A stretch of DNA of 18,352 bases from Acanthamoeba sp. SK_2022b (Eukaryota; Discosea; Longamoebia; Acanthamoebidae). Positions within the stretch are counted from its first letter, which is position 1. Every line of letters starts with the position of its first letter. Location: positions 1 through 18,352 of the forward strand of contig JANDJZ010000750.1 in assembly GCA_027943245.1 (NCBI GenBank). Direction: 5' to 3'. The notes beneath the pieces are model-generated. The model had not been told where the DNA came from and made no database searches. It saw nothing but the letters and a program-made list of their open reading frames with translations. Positions 1 through 10,274 of this stretch are shown here, in pieces. The translations under genes and the position numbers were made by a program.

Positions 1-1
1 C

Positions 2-1258
2 GACCCGATGACCCGGCGCGTCGAGTACAGCGGGCCCGTGGTGGAGGCGGCGGCCCGCATCGCGGCCATGACCCACGGCGGGCAGGTCGTGCTGAGCGCG
101 GCCGTGCGCGAGCGTCTGCTCGCCACCACCACCACCGCGGTGGAGGCGGCGACGGCGGCGGCGCCAGTGGCGGGCCTGCGCGAGCTGGGCGAGTGGCGGG
201 TGACGGCGACCGAGGCCATGGCCCTGTACGAGCTGCCGACGGTGGCCGGGCGCTCGTTCGACGGCCTCGTGCCGGTGGTCGACGTCGCCGCGTCGGGGCA
301 GACGGCGGCGGGGACGGCGGACGGGCGCGGGCGGTACCGCCGGAGCGCGACGGCGGCGGCGATGGCGGCGAAGGTGACGGTGGGCGCGGGCGGGAAGGCG
401 GTGGCCGAAGACGAGCGGGAGGACACCTTCCTCACGTCGGCCAACCTGTGTCGGTGGATCATCGACTTCCACGAGATCCAGGTGGGCAAGCAGGTGGGCC
501 TGGGCTCCTACGGCGTGGTCTACCGCGGCAAGTGGAAGGGCGTCGATGTGGCGGTGAAGCGGTTCATCAAGCAGAAGCTCGACGAGCGGCGCATGCTCGA
601 GTTCAGGGCCGAGATGGCCTTCCTCTCCGAGCTGCACCACCCGAACATCGTGCTGTTCATCGGGGCGTGCGTGAAGAAGCCCAACCTGTGCATCGTGACC
701 GAGTTCATGAGGCGGGGCAACCTCAAGGCCCTCCTCGCCGACACCGGCGTCAAGCTGGCGTGGAAGCAGAAGCTGCGCATGCTCCACGGCGCCGCGCTGG
801 GGGTCAACTACCTCCACTCGCTCCAGCCGGTCATCGTGCACAGGGACCTCAAGCCGTCGAACCTGCTGGTGGACGAGAACTGGAACGTGAAGGTGGCCGA
901 CTTTGGGTTCGCGCGCATCAAGGAGGAGAACGCCACGATGACGCGCTGTGGCACGCCGTGCTGGACGGCGCCGGAGATCCTGCGCGGGGAGAAGTACGAC
1001 GAGCGCGCCGACGTGTTCTCGTTCGGCATCGTCATGTGGCAGGTGGCCACGCGCAGGGAGCCCTACGCGGAGAGCAACTTCATGGGCGTGTCGCTGGACG
1101 TGATCGAGGGCAAGCGGCCGCAGCCGGTGCCGGCCGACCTGCCGGAGGCCTTGCGGGAGACGATGATCAGCTGCTGGCAGGACAAGGCGGACAAGCGGCC
1201 GTCGATGGCGACGGTGGTCGAAGTGTTGGCCAGCCTGCTCGACCACGACCCGCTATGA
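2..1258 (+). CDS. Class III nucleotide cyclase-TKL protein kinase fusion, 5' partial
   Basis: The frame is open from base 2, so the start lies upstream of the window. Residues below are numbered from the Met at position 8. The first ~80 residues are the tail of an adenylate/guanylate cyclase catalytic domain (DPMTRR, then GPVVEAAARI and GGQVVLS). An Ala-rich linker follows. From about residue 154 there is a complete tyrosine-kinase-like Ser/Thr kinase domain: glycine loop GLGSYGVVY (164-172), VAVK lysine K184, HRDLKPSN with D280, DFG at 298-300, APE at 321-323, and the C-lobe ending at the stop codon. All catalytic kinase residues are present, so the kinase should be active; it resembles the DRK/MLK-like TKL group. 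In the cyclase tail, the position that is normally Asn in the V-N-x-x-x-R motif is Glu, which argues against normal cyclase activity. No intron is visible in this part. Such cyclase-kinase receptors are common in Acanthamoeba; the ligand is unknown. Confidence 0.9.
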   Translation, partial: DPMTRRVEYSGPVVEAAARIAAMTHGGQVVLSAAVRERLLATTTTAVEAATAAAPVAGLRELGEWRVTATEAMALYELPTVAGRSFDGLVPVVDVAASGQTAAGTADGRGRYRRSATAAAMAAKVTVGAGGKAVAEDEREDTFLTSANLCRWIIDFHEIQVGKQVGLGSYGVVYRGKWKGVDVAVKRFIKQKLDERRMLEFRAEMAFLSELHHPNIVLFIGACVKKPNLCIVTEFMRRGNLKALLADTGVKLAWKQKLRMLHGAALGVNYLHSLQPVIVHRDLKPSNLLVDENWNVKVADFGFARIKEENATMTRCGTPCWTAPEILRGEKYDERADVFSFGIVMWQVATRREPYAESNFMGVSLDVIEGKRPQPVPADLPEALRETMISCWQDKADKRPSMATVVEVLASLLDHDPL

Positions 1259-1368
1259 GCCCGGGCCAATGAATACACTTTTCTACACCACTGTTTATTA
1301 TAAAATTTTAATTGTTTTTTAAATTTTATTGCATTTTTGGATTAAATTACGATGTTATACTGTGTCTC
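1259..1368. other. Convergent intergenic spacer between genes 1 and 2
   Basis: These 110 bp separate two stop codons on opposite strands, so the 3' UTRs of the kinase gene and of the large minus-strand gene must be short or overlap. The stretch is mostly A/T, in sharp contrast to the GC-rich exons on each side. Confidence 0.7.
1325..1330 (-). terminator. Candidate poly(A) signal AATAAA for the large minus-strand gene
   Basis: The minus strand reads AATAAA about 39 nt after the TAG stop of gene 2. A second AATAAA lies further on at 1294-1299. The assignment is by motif and position only. Confidence 0.5.
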
Positions 1369-2687
1369 CTACTCGGCCCAGGGCTTGATGGACGCGGCCG
1401 ACCCGGAGGCGTGCGCGTTCTGCTCGGCGGCGAGGGTGTTGAACACGCACATGGGACACGCCACACGAATCGATTTCTGTGCGCAACAACGACAGGAAAG
1501 AGGGGGAGGGTAGGGTTACAACGAGAGGGCGACTGTGGACAGAGATGCGCGCGTACGAGATGGTACTCGGCGAGCAGGAACTGGGCGGTGATGGAGAGGT
1601 CGACCGGCAGAGACGCGATGAGCGTCTTGAACTTGGGGAGGATCGTCTCGAAGAACACCTGCCGCGTCCACATGTGGCTCTTGGCGCACGAAAATACCAG
1701 CAGCTCCTACGCACCAAAATAAAAAAAATACAAAAAAAAATAAAAAATAAAAAAATAAAAAATTAGTCTACAACACGTAAGATGACCGGAGGCACGAGGG
1801 TCGAGCTGACCTGGTCGTCCATGTTCTTGCCCGGCTGGAGCGCGGGGAGCGATGTGGAGGGGATGGTGATCTTGGATCGCTTGTCCCAGTTGGTGGTGAT
1901 GGTCGCCTGCACTCGCGTGAGAGGGCGTGTCAGTTCGCGGGGCTGCTAGATTGGGAGCGGAAAGGAGGGCGGAGAGGGACCGTGATCTGCTGCCACAGGG
2001 ACTCCTCCGAGAGCTGGTCACTCGCTTGACCCGCTGGCCCTGCCATTTTACAACAAAACCAAAAAAATAATAAGAAAATAATTACATTATGAAATGGAAA
2101 TAAACAATAAATGAAAATTACAGAATGAATAAAATATAAATAAATCGTACCGCGTAGTAGCTCCTGGAGGCGGGCGATGCGGAGGCGGGTGATGGCCTCG
2201 TAGAAGGAGCGCTGGAAGGGGAGGCCGGCAAAGGGGAGCGCGGCCCCGCTGTGCGCCTCCTGCATGATCCACGCGAGGGCCTTCCCCGCCACGCCCAGGT
2301 TGGCCAGCAGGAAGGCCTCCAGCGGCCTCGCCTCCAGTCCGCTCTCGCGCCAATACCACAGCACCTGCCCACCCCCCACCCACCCCCATCACCACGTCAG
2401 CACACGACACACGACACACTACACACGACACACGACACACGAACAGACCTGCATGAGCAGTTTGGCCTTTCGGGTTTCGCTCTTCTGGGCAAAGATGGCG
2501 TTGAGGACGCCAAAGACCGAGTCCATCTCGTGGCCGCGCGCCTCCTCGGCGGGGAAGTGGGCCCTGTGGTGCTCGGCCTGCGCGCGGATGGCCCGCAGCT
2601 CGCACTCGATCGACTCTGACCAACTGCTCAGCATCTCGTAGACCTGACACGCGCCCCCATTGTCATCAGTCGTGCGTGTGTGTGTGT

Positions 2688-2770
<83 letters not shown>

Positions 2771-2900
2771 GGAAGACGTACGACAGCGGCGGCGACCCAG
2801 TTTTGGTGGTGCACGCACTTGGCCAGGATGGCCGAGGCATTGAACTGCTCCCAGTGCGAGCGCAGCGTGTTCTCCAACACGTTCTGGCCGTAGCTCAGCC
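1369..2900 (-). other. Gene 2 module D: helical C-terminus with Cys/His cluster (residues 1259-1584)
   Basis: Exons: 2900-2782, 2643-2449, 2364-2151, 2039-1981, 1906-1772, 1706-1557, 1476-1369. Long helices come first (SYGQNVLENTLRSHWEQF, then Glu/Ala-rich segments). The last two exons hold C1506, H1510, H1548 and a CPMC pair (C1556, C1559), suggesting one degenerate zinc site. The protein ends with IKPWAE before TAG. Exon 1906-1772 could read on to a TAA at 1763-1765. Splicing at the following GTAGAC gives an A/T-rich 65-bp intron and two more well-conserved-looking exons, so the longer model is preferred. Confidence 0.65.
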
Positions 2901-5900
2901 CTGTCCGCCACCCACCCACGTTCGGCGCGTCCCAATCGCCCAAACAAGATAATTAAAAATAAATATATAAAAATTAGTATTTATAAATTATTAAAAAAAT
3001 TAATAAAGATAAATCAAGGGCCGGGCAGGGTACGGTTGGAGTGCAGGGAGTCGCCGTGAGGGCTCACGCTCCTGCGGCGGCTCTCCTCCGACTTGGCCAC
3101 CTGCACGAGCTCGGCGCGATCGCCCTGGTCTCCGAGGCCCAACTGTCGCGCGACCACGATTTGAGTGGAGAACGAGGGCAGGTTTGGGGGGAGAGAGGGA
3201 AGAGGAGAGGGGGGGGGGTTGGAGGTGCACCTGGCCGAAGGCGCCGGAGCCCCAGGAGCAGAGGTGGCCGTTGTCGGCGACGAGGAGCGTGAACTCCTCG
3301 CCCGCGGCGGCGTGCTTCACGGGGGTCTTGCCCTTGGCGTCCTGGCCGCCACCGGGGATGGCCGTCACCAGCAACGGAGCCTCGGTCGTGCCACTCGCCA
3401 CTGCCGTAATTTATTATTATTCAATAAAAATAAAAATTATAAAAATTATAAATTATAATGTGATGGCGAAGGGAGGTGACGTACTGCTGCCCCGGAGCAG
3501 GAGTGGCGGCTGGAGTGAGCCTGTGCTGCTCCACACGTAGACCTGGGCCGATGCCACACGACACGGGGACGGTGGCGTGGTCAGTGGTGAGTGTGGTGAG
3601 CGGTGAGCAGAGGACGGGCGACGGCTCAGCTCACCTCGCCATCCATGGTGGTGGCCACGGAGTGCGTGTGTCCGCACGACACGAGAGATATCCGCTTGCC
3701 CATCAGGCCCTTGACGATGGAGGGCGTGACCCTACATGTACACGACAACAGGCGTCAGGCAGATAATAAAACGAATAAAAATTAATATTTATTTTGTAAT
3801 TTTTTAATTTTTTTGTATTTTTAATATATATATTGAGTGCGTGGAAGGAAGGAGGTGCCGTTTGAGGATGGCCGCTTTCCGTTCCTGTCGCATGGAGCCA
3901 TCCGAGTCTGCTCCCTGTACACCGCCCCACGTGTACACGTTGTCCAAATCTGCCACGTCGAGGGGGAGGGGGCAGGAAGCCTGTGTGAGACTGGAGCCAG
4001 CACACGGCACGCCACAAGCAAAAAGGAGAGCAGTAAAAATAATAAAATAAAATAAAACAATAAAATAAAATAAAAGTCGCACCTGAGATGGCAATCGTGT
4101 GGAACGAGCCGCAGGCGATGAACCGGATTCGCTTGCCGTTCAGGCCCTCCACCATCTTGGGCGCCAGCCGATCGTTTTGCAGGTTGTCCGCCTGATCGGT
4201 CGACAAAAAATGTGCAGCGTGAACGACGGCCACAACGATCACACGCATTGGAGAGGGAAAGAAGAGGGGGGAGGCAACGCTGGAGGAGGCGCGTACGTGG
4301 CCGAGCTGGCCCGACATGGCGCTGCCGCAGGTGTAGACCTCGCCCGCCTCGGTGAGCAGGGCCGTGTGACAGTAGCCGCACGCGGCCTGGACGATGCTGG
4401 GCATGGCCTGCAGCCTGGTGGGCACGAGCAGGTCCTTGCGCATGCCCGTGCCCAGCTGGCCCACCTCCCCGCCGCCAAACACCATGACCTCGCCCGACTC
4501 TGGATGAATGAAGGAATGAAGGAATGCGAAGCGCATCAACCATCGCCGCCGTAGACATGCTTTGAATGCCTTTCACGGAGGAGGTGCGTACTGAGGACCA
4601 CGACCGTGTGGGCGTAGCCGGCGGCGAGCTGGGAGACGTGCATCTTGCGCAGCGTCTTGATGGGAACGGGAAGCCAGTGCAGTGTCCGATCGCCCAGGCC
4701 CAGCTGGCCGATGCGCCCGTTGCCCCATCCGTACACGCTCCCGCTCTCTGCTCGCCATTATAATTCATTTGATTATTAATTATCAATATAATTCATTAAT
4801 AAAACAATTAAAATAATAAAAATCATAATGATTAGAATGCCTGCAGCAACACACAGTGCTGTACCGGTTCTGGCGAGCGTGTGTTCGCCGCCGCAGACGA
4901 CCTCCTTCACGCACTTGGACTTGAAGAAGATGACCTGCTTGGGGTGCAGCTGCGGCACGCCGCTCTTGTCTCCGTGCCCGAGCTCGCCGGAGCCGTTTCG
5001 ACCCCACGTGTAGACGTGTCCGTTTTCTGTCGACATCACCATCAGCGATCCGCGCGACCACGCGTTGCGTTGCGTTGCGTTGCGTGGGATTGTTGGGGGA
5101 GCGACGAATGCGCACCGGTCAGGGCCGCGCAGTGATTCCAGCCGCAGGACACGCTGACCACCTGTCGCATGCTCACGAGCCCGCCAAACGGCACCGAGAG
5201 CTTGCCGCCCTGCCCACGCGATTGTACGATTAGACAATCGTCAGCGCAATGGGCTGCGCATGTGCGTGTACCGCAGAGACGGCGCCTCCTCCCTGTTCAA
5301 GCTCCGGCTCCGTGTTCCTTTTCTCGACTGCGCCACGTGTGTGCAGAGAAGTGGTGAGAAAGGCCGTGCGGGCCAACGCCGAGGAGAGGGAGGAGAGGGA
5401 GGAGAGAGGAGGAGGAGACAGACCCTTTGGAGGGAGGTGGGCTTCGTTGCACTTCCTTCGGTGGTTGAGCATCAGCAGAGTCGTCAGGAACAGCTCGATG
5501 AAGTCCTCCGGTCCCTTGGCCCATTCCTGTGTGTTTGAACAGGCGAGTGTTCGTATGTGGGCCGCGAGCGTGAGAAGCACAGCGAGCGTTTGGGGGGGGG
5601 GCTTGGTGGGGGTTACCTCGACGTTGGGGTTGTGAGCGTCGGTGAGCTCGAGCGATCCCGCCATGGTGAACTTGCCCCACGACGTTTGGTCGTGGTCGGA
5701 CCTGCGCCATCGAACGAGAGTGAAGAGCAGCCGAGTTGGCGCGACCGGTCGTTTCTTATCCAACACAACAGCACACAGCACACAGCACACAGCACACAGC
5801 ACACAGCACAGCACACAGCACAGCACACAGCACACAGCACACAGCACACAGCACACAGCACAACGCACGGCACAGCGCAGGTACCTAGCAACGGCAGAGT

Positions 5901-6180
5901 AGATCTTGGGGGCAACATCGCCGAGCGGATCGAATATGCGGGCCACTTCCAACTGACCCGGAAACAATGAACAACATCAGAACAGCGGCGTGCGTGCGTG
6001 AACGCGTGAGCGCGTGATGTACCAGCATGTTCTCGTCGAGGAGGGGCAGGATGGGCTCGATCCTCCGGAAGTAGAAGGGGATATTGCTGACGTCGTCCAA
6101 GATCAGCTTCATCTGCAGCTTGGGCGGCAGACACCGCACCAGGATGCCGCCCTCGCACGCCTTCAGATCGCCCGACATGC

Positions 6181-6244
<64 letters not shown>

Positions 6245-7343
6245 AACACACACACAACTCGTTCCGTTAGCCGCCGGTGACTGGTGAGTGGAGGAGGGAG
6301 GGCCTTACCCTGACCAAGGGGATGAGCTTGGGCTCGATGTGAAGGCTGCCCGTGCTGGCCAGCAGCCGCAGGGCATAGGCGCCCATCCGCCGCGCCCTCG
6401 CCACCTTGAGCGCGGGTCGTGTCGCGTGAGGTCCAGTGAGACACCACGCAGGCAAAAAATTCTTAAAATAAAATGAAATTATAATTTAAAAAATAAAATA
6501 AATATTAAAAGGTGAGGTGGCCCTACGACGAAGAAGTCGTGCATGAGCCCGTGGGAGAGAAGCAGCTCCAGGGCGGCCTTGGCGTCGTAGTCCTCGTTCT
6601 CGCGCAGGAACAGCCGGAAGTCGGATTCCAGCGTCTGCGCAGCACAACACGGCCCACACAAACGGGCGAACGATTGGCATCGCAGGGAACGACACATGCG
6701 TGCGCGCAGGTGTCGTGTGTGTGCGGCCAGGTGGAGGTACCGGGTTGCTGTGCTGCGGCGCTTCCAAGTAGCACTGCAGGAAGCTCTGAAGAAGCGTGTT
6801 GGACAGGCTCTTCTTATCGCTCGCCGAAAGCGCTGGAGAACGCAACACGTGTAATTAATTCCATTAATTTCTAACTAATCAAAAAAATAAGATATTGGAA
6901 AAAAATAATAATACTACATTGAGAAAATGATTGAATGGCCTACCGTGCGGCGAGTCTAGCTGCTCGCGCAGGTGCGCGAGCACAATGTCCATGCGGTTGA
7001 TGCCGCCAAACTTTTGGATCAGCTTCTGCATCTCGACGTTGGACAGCTGGTAGAGCCTGGTCGGTGGGAATGAGGTGAGAAGCCAAACGCACGGCGATCG
7101 GGCGGCCAAGGCCCTCGACGAGAGGAGCTTGGGAGTGGGAGCGGTGGTCCGAGGGAGTGCGCGAATACGTACTCGAACGCGCGCTGATACTTGCCGAGCT
7201 CGAAGTACTTGTCGGCGGCGGTCTCGTAGAGCGTGAGCATGTCGAGGGCCATCGTCTTGCCAAACGACTCGGCTTCGCTCTTTTCCAGGCCTTTCCCGAT
7301 CAGCGAGTAGAAGATGTTCTCGGGCGTTTGCTATTTGTACATA

Positions 7344-7416
<73 letters not shown>

Positions 7417-8231
7417 TAAGCTGGTTGAAACGTAAATGGACAGATGCTGTGTTCGGGACAGGCGTACGTCAGCAACGCACTGGTAGACGGCATCGGCCGT
7501 CCACATGTAGAACCCTTCAAGCGCCGACGAATTCTGTGGTGGAGTGGAGTGGAGTGGCGTTAGCGCGACCAAGTGGAAGATGATGTTGTAGAGGGAAGGG
7601 AGGGGGGCTTGGCAGACTGGGTCCCTACCTGCGACGAACGCCGAAGCAGCGTGGCTGAGTTGTTGGTCCGGAACACGCCCAGTATGTTCTGTCCCGGCCC
7701 GAGGTTGAACTCCTGCATCACGCTGTCCTTGTGATGCTTGTAGAACCCTGCGCGAGGGAGGGAGGAAGGAGGGGGTTGGGAGGCGGCGTCAGACCACGGG
7801 GAGAGGTCAAAGAGAGAATGAATGGAATGCAATACAGTGAGGCTCCGGCGAAGTGGCTGCATTCCAATTTGAAACGACCGACACGGAGCTCGTCTCCTCG
7901 CCGACTGTGGTGGTGGTGGTGGTGGTGGTGGTGGTGGTGGTGGTGGTGGTGGTGGTGGTGGTGGTGGTGGTCAGGTGGTGGTGGTGGTCAGGTGGTGGTC
8001 AGGTGGTGGTATCAGATCAGATGGCCCTAGCAGAGGAGCTCAGTGATGCGCCGCACCTTTGCTGACCACGAACGTGAGGCGCTCGGTGAGCAGTATCTGC
8101 GTGGGCGGCGAAGGCAACTGGTACACGAACAGCGCGAACTTGCCCAGGTCCGGCCCAAACACCTCGTACGTGTGCGTGAGCGGATGATACGCGCCTGCGC
8201 CGCGCATTGGAAGAGAGGGGGGGTTAGCGCT

Positions 8232-8303
<72 letters not shown>

Positions 8304-9250
8304 CACACACACACACAATGCACACACACACATAAGCGCGCAGCCAAGTTGCTCACCGACGAGGCAGCCCTGCCACGTCTTTTGGACGCCCAGGGACACG
8401 TTGTCCTGGTAGGGAAACTGCTGGAGCGGGATGGGGTGGAACTGGGCGCTGAGCGGCTCGTTGGTCTTGCTCTTGGGCGCGGAGATGATGGACTCGTAGC
8501 GACCCTCGCCCGGCGTGCGGTACTCGAGGAGCAGCTTGTAGAAGACGCCCTTGCGCGTTTGGATCAAGAGATACTGCCCACACGCATGGCCGCATGTTAG
8601 CGCCCCGTGCATATGTGCGTGTGTGCGAGTGTGTAACAGATACAACAATGTGAGCAGCCATGAAGTGTACCTTGTAGGAGTCGGTGGAGACAATGTCCAG
8701 GTTATCGATCACTGTATTGGGGAGCGAGAGGGTGTAGACCTCCTTCTGTTGGATAAAGTCGACAAAGTGGACTTTCCCGCCGAGCGTCGCGATCAATCCT
8801 GCGGCGGGCAACGAGACACACGGAACAGCGCGGATGCGAGGCATCAGCACCTCGCGACTCCGTACAACCACGCACGCATCGATGGAATGCCAAGGAATGC
8901 AGTACCGTAGTCCCGGCCTTCGGATGTGTTCCACCACAGGCACTGGGACACGCCCGGCGGCTTGAGCTTGGTGCAGCAGGTGATCAGCGTGACGTCGTCC
9001 AGGGCTCCGAGAGCCGTCGTTGACGGCGCGTACGTCTGAGAGATCAAAAAAAAAAAATATTATTATTATTATTTTCTACTATTTAAAAAAATTGCAAGTA
9101 AAAATCTGACTTGACAAATACCTTGTCGGCCTTCATCTTTGGCGATGCCACATTGCCTTGCGCGTAGTTCATCAGCGAGGGAAAGTAGTTCAGGGACCTG
9201 GGGAGGGAGAAGCGGAATGGGGTCTCAATCCTCAACTTACACGCACGCAC

Positions 9251-9295
<45 letters not shown>

Positions 9296-10274
9296 CAACG
9301 GGGGGTACCACGTGCTGGTCGGCTTCCCGTCATCCTTCTTGATCCCGCTCCCCTTCCTGAAGGCGATCGCGTGTTGAGTGAGAGGAAAAACGAAGGTGGC
9401 GGGCCCGCGCTCAGAGGAGAGCGGGGAGGCAGGCGAACCTGGCGACGGGCTCTTTCTCCCTCTGCTGCGACGACGGGTTGGCCTCGGCGCGCCTTCGCAT
9501 GAGAAAGTAGACCGGGATGAGGACCACCGTCGAGTCGCCGGTCACGCAGCACAGCAGCTGTGCCGTTGGATTGAAGTCCATCGCGACCACCCGCTTCATC
9601 ACGCCCTGCGCCATCGACCGCCACGGCACCACCACAACAGAGAGGAGAGCGTGTGAAACATCCACTCCCGCTGGCAACGGAGCACCATTCGCCGCCTTGC
9701 CCCCTCTGCGCTGGCCAAGAACGAAAAGCGAAGAGAACGAAAAGCGAAGCGCTCACCTCGGGCCACAGCAGCTGACGCACGATGGGCACTCCGCCTTCGT
9801 CCACGTACCGAAACACCAAGAAATCTGCAGCGGTCGAGTCAGTGTGATTTTTTTCAATTATTTTAAAATTTAAAAAATGATAAATGGTAACAAATAAAAA
9901 ATAATAGATGTAAAAATGGAGTGCGCTGGGTGTGCACCGTTGGAGCAGGCGAGAGCCATGAGGGAGTAGTTTTTGACGCCGGCTGCGGCCACTAATCGAA
10001 TAGTGACCTGAGGCTGGGCGAGGTTCACCCAATCGCTGTCCATGGAAGTCGATAGACTGAGCGAAGAGGATGTGGAAGAAGAAGGAGACGATTGGGTTGA
10101 GGCAGAGGAAGTGGAGGAGTGAAGGGATGAATTGCTGCCGCTCGCTTGGTGCCCGCCCCCGCGTACGGAGAGGAGCCGCTTGATTTTGAAAAGAGGATAA
10201 CCCTGCACACCCGGAAGGCTACCCATCGAGGACAGAGAGCCGCCCAGTACCCCGCCCGCTGCCAATCTCGACAT
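1369..10274 (-). CDS. Large 38-exon protein: beta-rich N-terminus, helical solenoid, seven RCC1 repeats, Cys/His C-terminus
   Basis: Hand-joined exons give 4755 nt, or 1584 residues, in one unbroken frame. The exons are listed under the four module entries. The 37 introns run from 62 to 309 bp. All have GT-AG ends except the one at 3732-3840, which needs a GC donor. The start ATG at 10274 is followed by a Gly/Ser-rich leader. The order beta-rich N-terminus, alpha-solenoid and Cys/His tail resembles vesicle-tethering and coat proteins such as Vps18/Pep3, but I could not recognise the family. The RCC1 propeller set into the chain points to a scaffold or small-GTPase regulator; that role is inference. 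The least certain points are the donor of the fourth coding exon (9312, or 9309 in the same phase) and the short exon 5272-5327. The gene is divergent from the dioxygenase gene and convergent with the kinase gene. Confidence 0.8.
2676..2771. repeat. Compound microsatellite (GT)n(GA)n in an intron of gene 2
   Basis: About 75 bp of GT with one TAT interruption is followed by about 21 bp of AG. It lies within the intron at 2644-2781. In the sense strand of gene 2 it reads (TC)n(AC)n and ends about 30 nt before the acceptor. Confidence 0.95.
3034..5209 (-). other. Gene 2 module C: complete seven-repeat RCC1 propeller (residues 837-1258)
   Basis: Exons: 5209-5116, 5026-4865, 4747-4592, 4499-4297, 4191-4083, 3949-3841, 3731-3635, 3542-3485, 3400-3231, 3142-3034. 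Seven RCC1 units can be read, each with a CGxxH-type strand: SCGWNHCAAL, VCGGEHTLAR, AAGYAHTVVV, ACGYCHTALL, ACGSFHTIAI, SCGHTHSVAT and the divergent AAGEEFTLLV. Between them are VYTWG/VYGWG strands and GxLGxGD loops. The last exon supplies GLGDQGD, which could close the ring. Repeats 6 and 7 carry longer inserts. RCC1 propellers act in Ran exchange or as protein-binding platforms; no catalytic role can be read here. Confidence 0.85.
5062..5085. repeat. (GCGTT)n pentanucleotide repeat, about five units
   Basis: Nearly five perfect copies lie in the gene 2 intron at 5027-5115. The same pentamer makes the much longer array at 15573-15671. Confidence 0.9.
5765..5862. repeat. (ACAGCAC)n heptamer array with 5-bp variants
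   Basis: CACAGCA units are repeated a dozen or so times, some shortened to five bases. The array fills much of the 183-bp gene 2 intron at 5702-5884. In the sense RNA it is rich in GUGUGCU. Confidence 0.9.
6183..6243. repeat. (CA)n microsatellite in an intron of gene 2
   Basis: About 30 CA units lie in the intron at 6161-6308. In the gene's sense strand this is (TG)n, ending about 20 nt upstream of the acceptor GAAG. Confidence 0.95.
7345..7414. repeat. (CA)n microsatellite in an intron of gene 2
   Basis: There are 35 perfect CA units in the intron at 7331-7467. They are sense (TG)n and end only about 13 nt before the acceptor ATAG. Confidence 0.95.
7907..8010. repeat. (GTG)n trinucleotide array with degenerate tail
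   Basis: About 65 bp of perfect GTG repeat is followed by GGTGGT blocks separated by TCA. It sits in the longest gene 2 intron (7748-8056, 309 bp), where the sense strand reads (CAC)n. That intron shows no coding exon. The Trp- or Val-only frames across the repeat are artefacts. Confidence 0.95.
8233..8334. repeat. (CA)n microsatellite, interrupted, in an intron of gene 2
   Basis: A perfect run to 8300 is followed by shorter CA blocks split by CGC and ATG. It lies in the intron at 8195-8356 and reads (TG)n in sense. Confidence 0.95.
9252..9293. repeat. (CA)n microsatellite in an intron of gene 2
   Basis: About 21 CA units lie mid-intron (9198-9311) and read (TG)n in sense. Confidence 0.95.

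Larger units (their letters stand above)
5272..7330 (-). other. Gene 2 module B: alpha-helical solenoid (residues 498-836)
   Basis: Exons: 7330-7173, 7056-6944, 6832-6741, 6634-6527, 6404-6309, 6160-6023, 5952-5885, 5701-5617, 5526-5424, 5327-5272. The translation is a run of amphipathic helices, for example ALDMLTLYETAADKYFELG, KLIQKFGGINRMDIVLAHL, DAKAALELLLSHGLMHDFF and LQMKLILDDVSNIPFYF. It resembles the clathrin-repeat-like helices of endolysosomal tethering subunits in general character. The Glu-rich linker from exon 5327-5272 leads into the RCC1 repeats. Its acceptor and donor were chosen because they restore frame between the flanking exons. Confidence 0.55.
7468..10274 (-). other. 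Gene 2 module A: N-terminal beta-rich region (residues 1-497)
   Basis: Exons, 5' to 3': 10274-9938, 9824-9757, 9605-9439, 9356-9312, 9197-9122, 9035-8906, 8798-8671, 8573-8357, 8194-8057, 7747-7629, 7533-7468. A Ser-rich low-complexity stretch sits near residues 45-75. Short alternating hydrophobic strands follow, such as KNYSLMALACS, VVAMDFNPTAQLLCCV, GKVHFVDFIQQKEVYTL and YLLIQTRKGVFYKLLL. These look like blades of a WD-type or similar beta-propeller, with about seven such strands counted. No WD motif is clear, so the fold is inferred from the strand pattern. Confidence 0.55.

Noticed and set aside
193..1272. 359-residue plus-strand frame overlapping the kinase
   Set aside because: It is an Arg/Gly/Ala-rich shadow of the kinase frame, with no motif. 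The kinase frame has all catalytic residues.
1763..1906. Stop TAA at 1763 as the end of gene 2
   Set aside because: A GT donor just before it and two further in-frame exons with clear protein character indicate the gene continues to 1369.
5557..5970. 137-residue plus-strand frame with QHTAQHTA repeats
   Set aside because: Translation of the ACAGCAC array and antisense exon sequence, not a gene.
7731..8030. Plus-strand frame with poly-Trp (also poly-Val in another frame)
   Set aside because: It is the GTG microsatellite in an intron of gene 2 read as protein.
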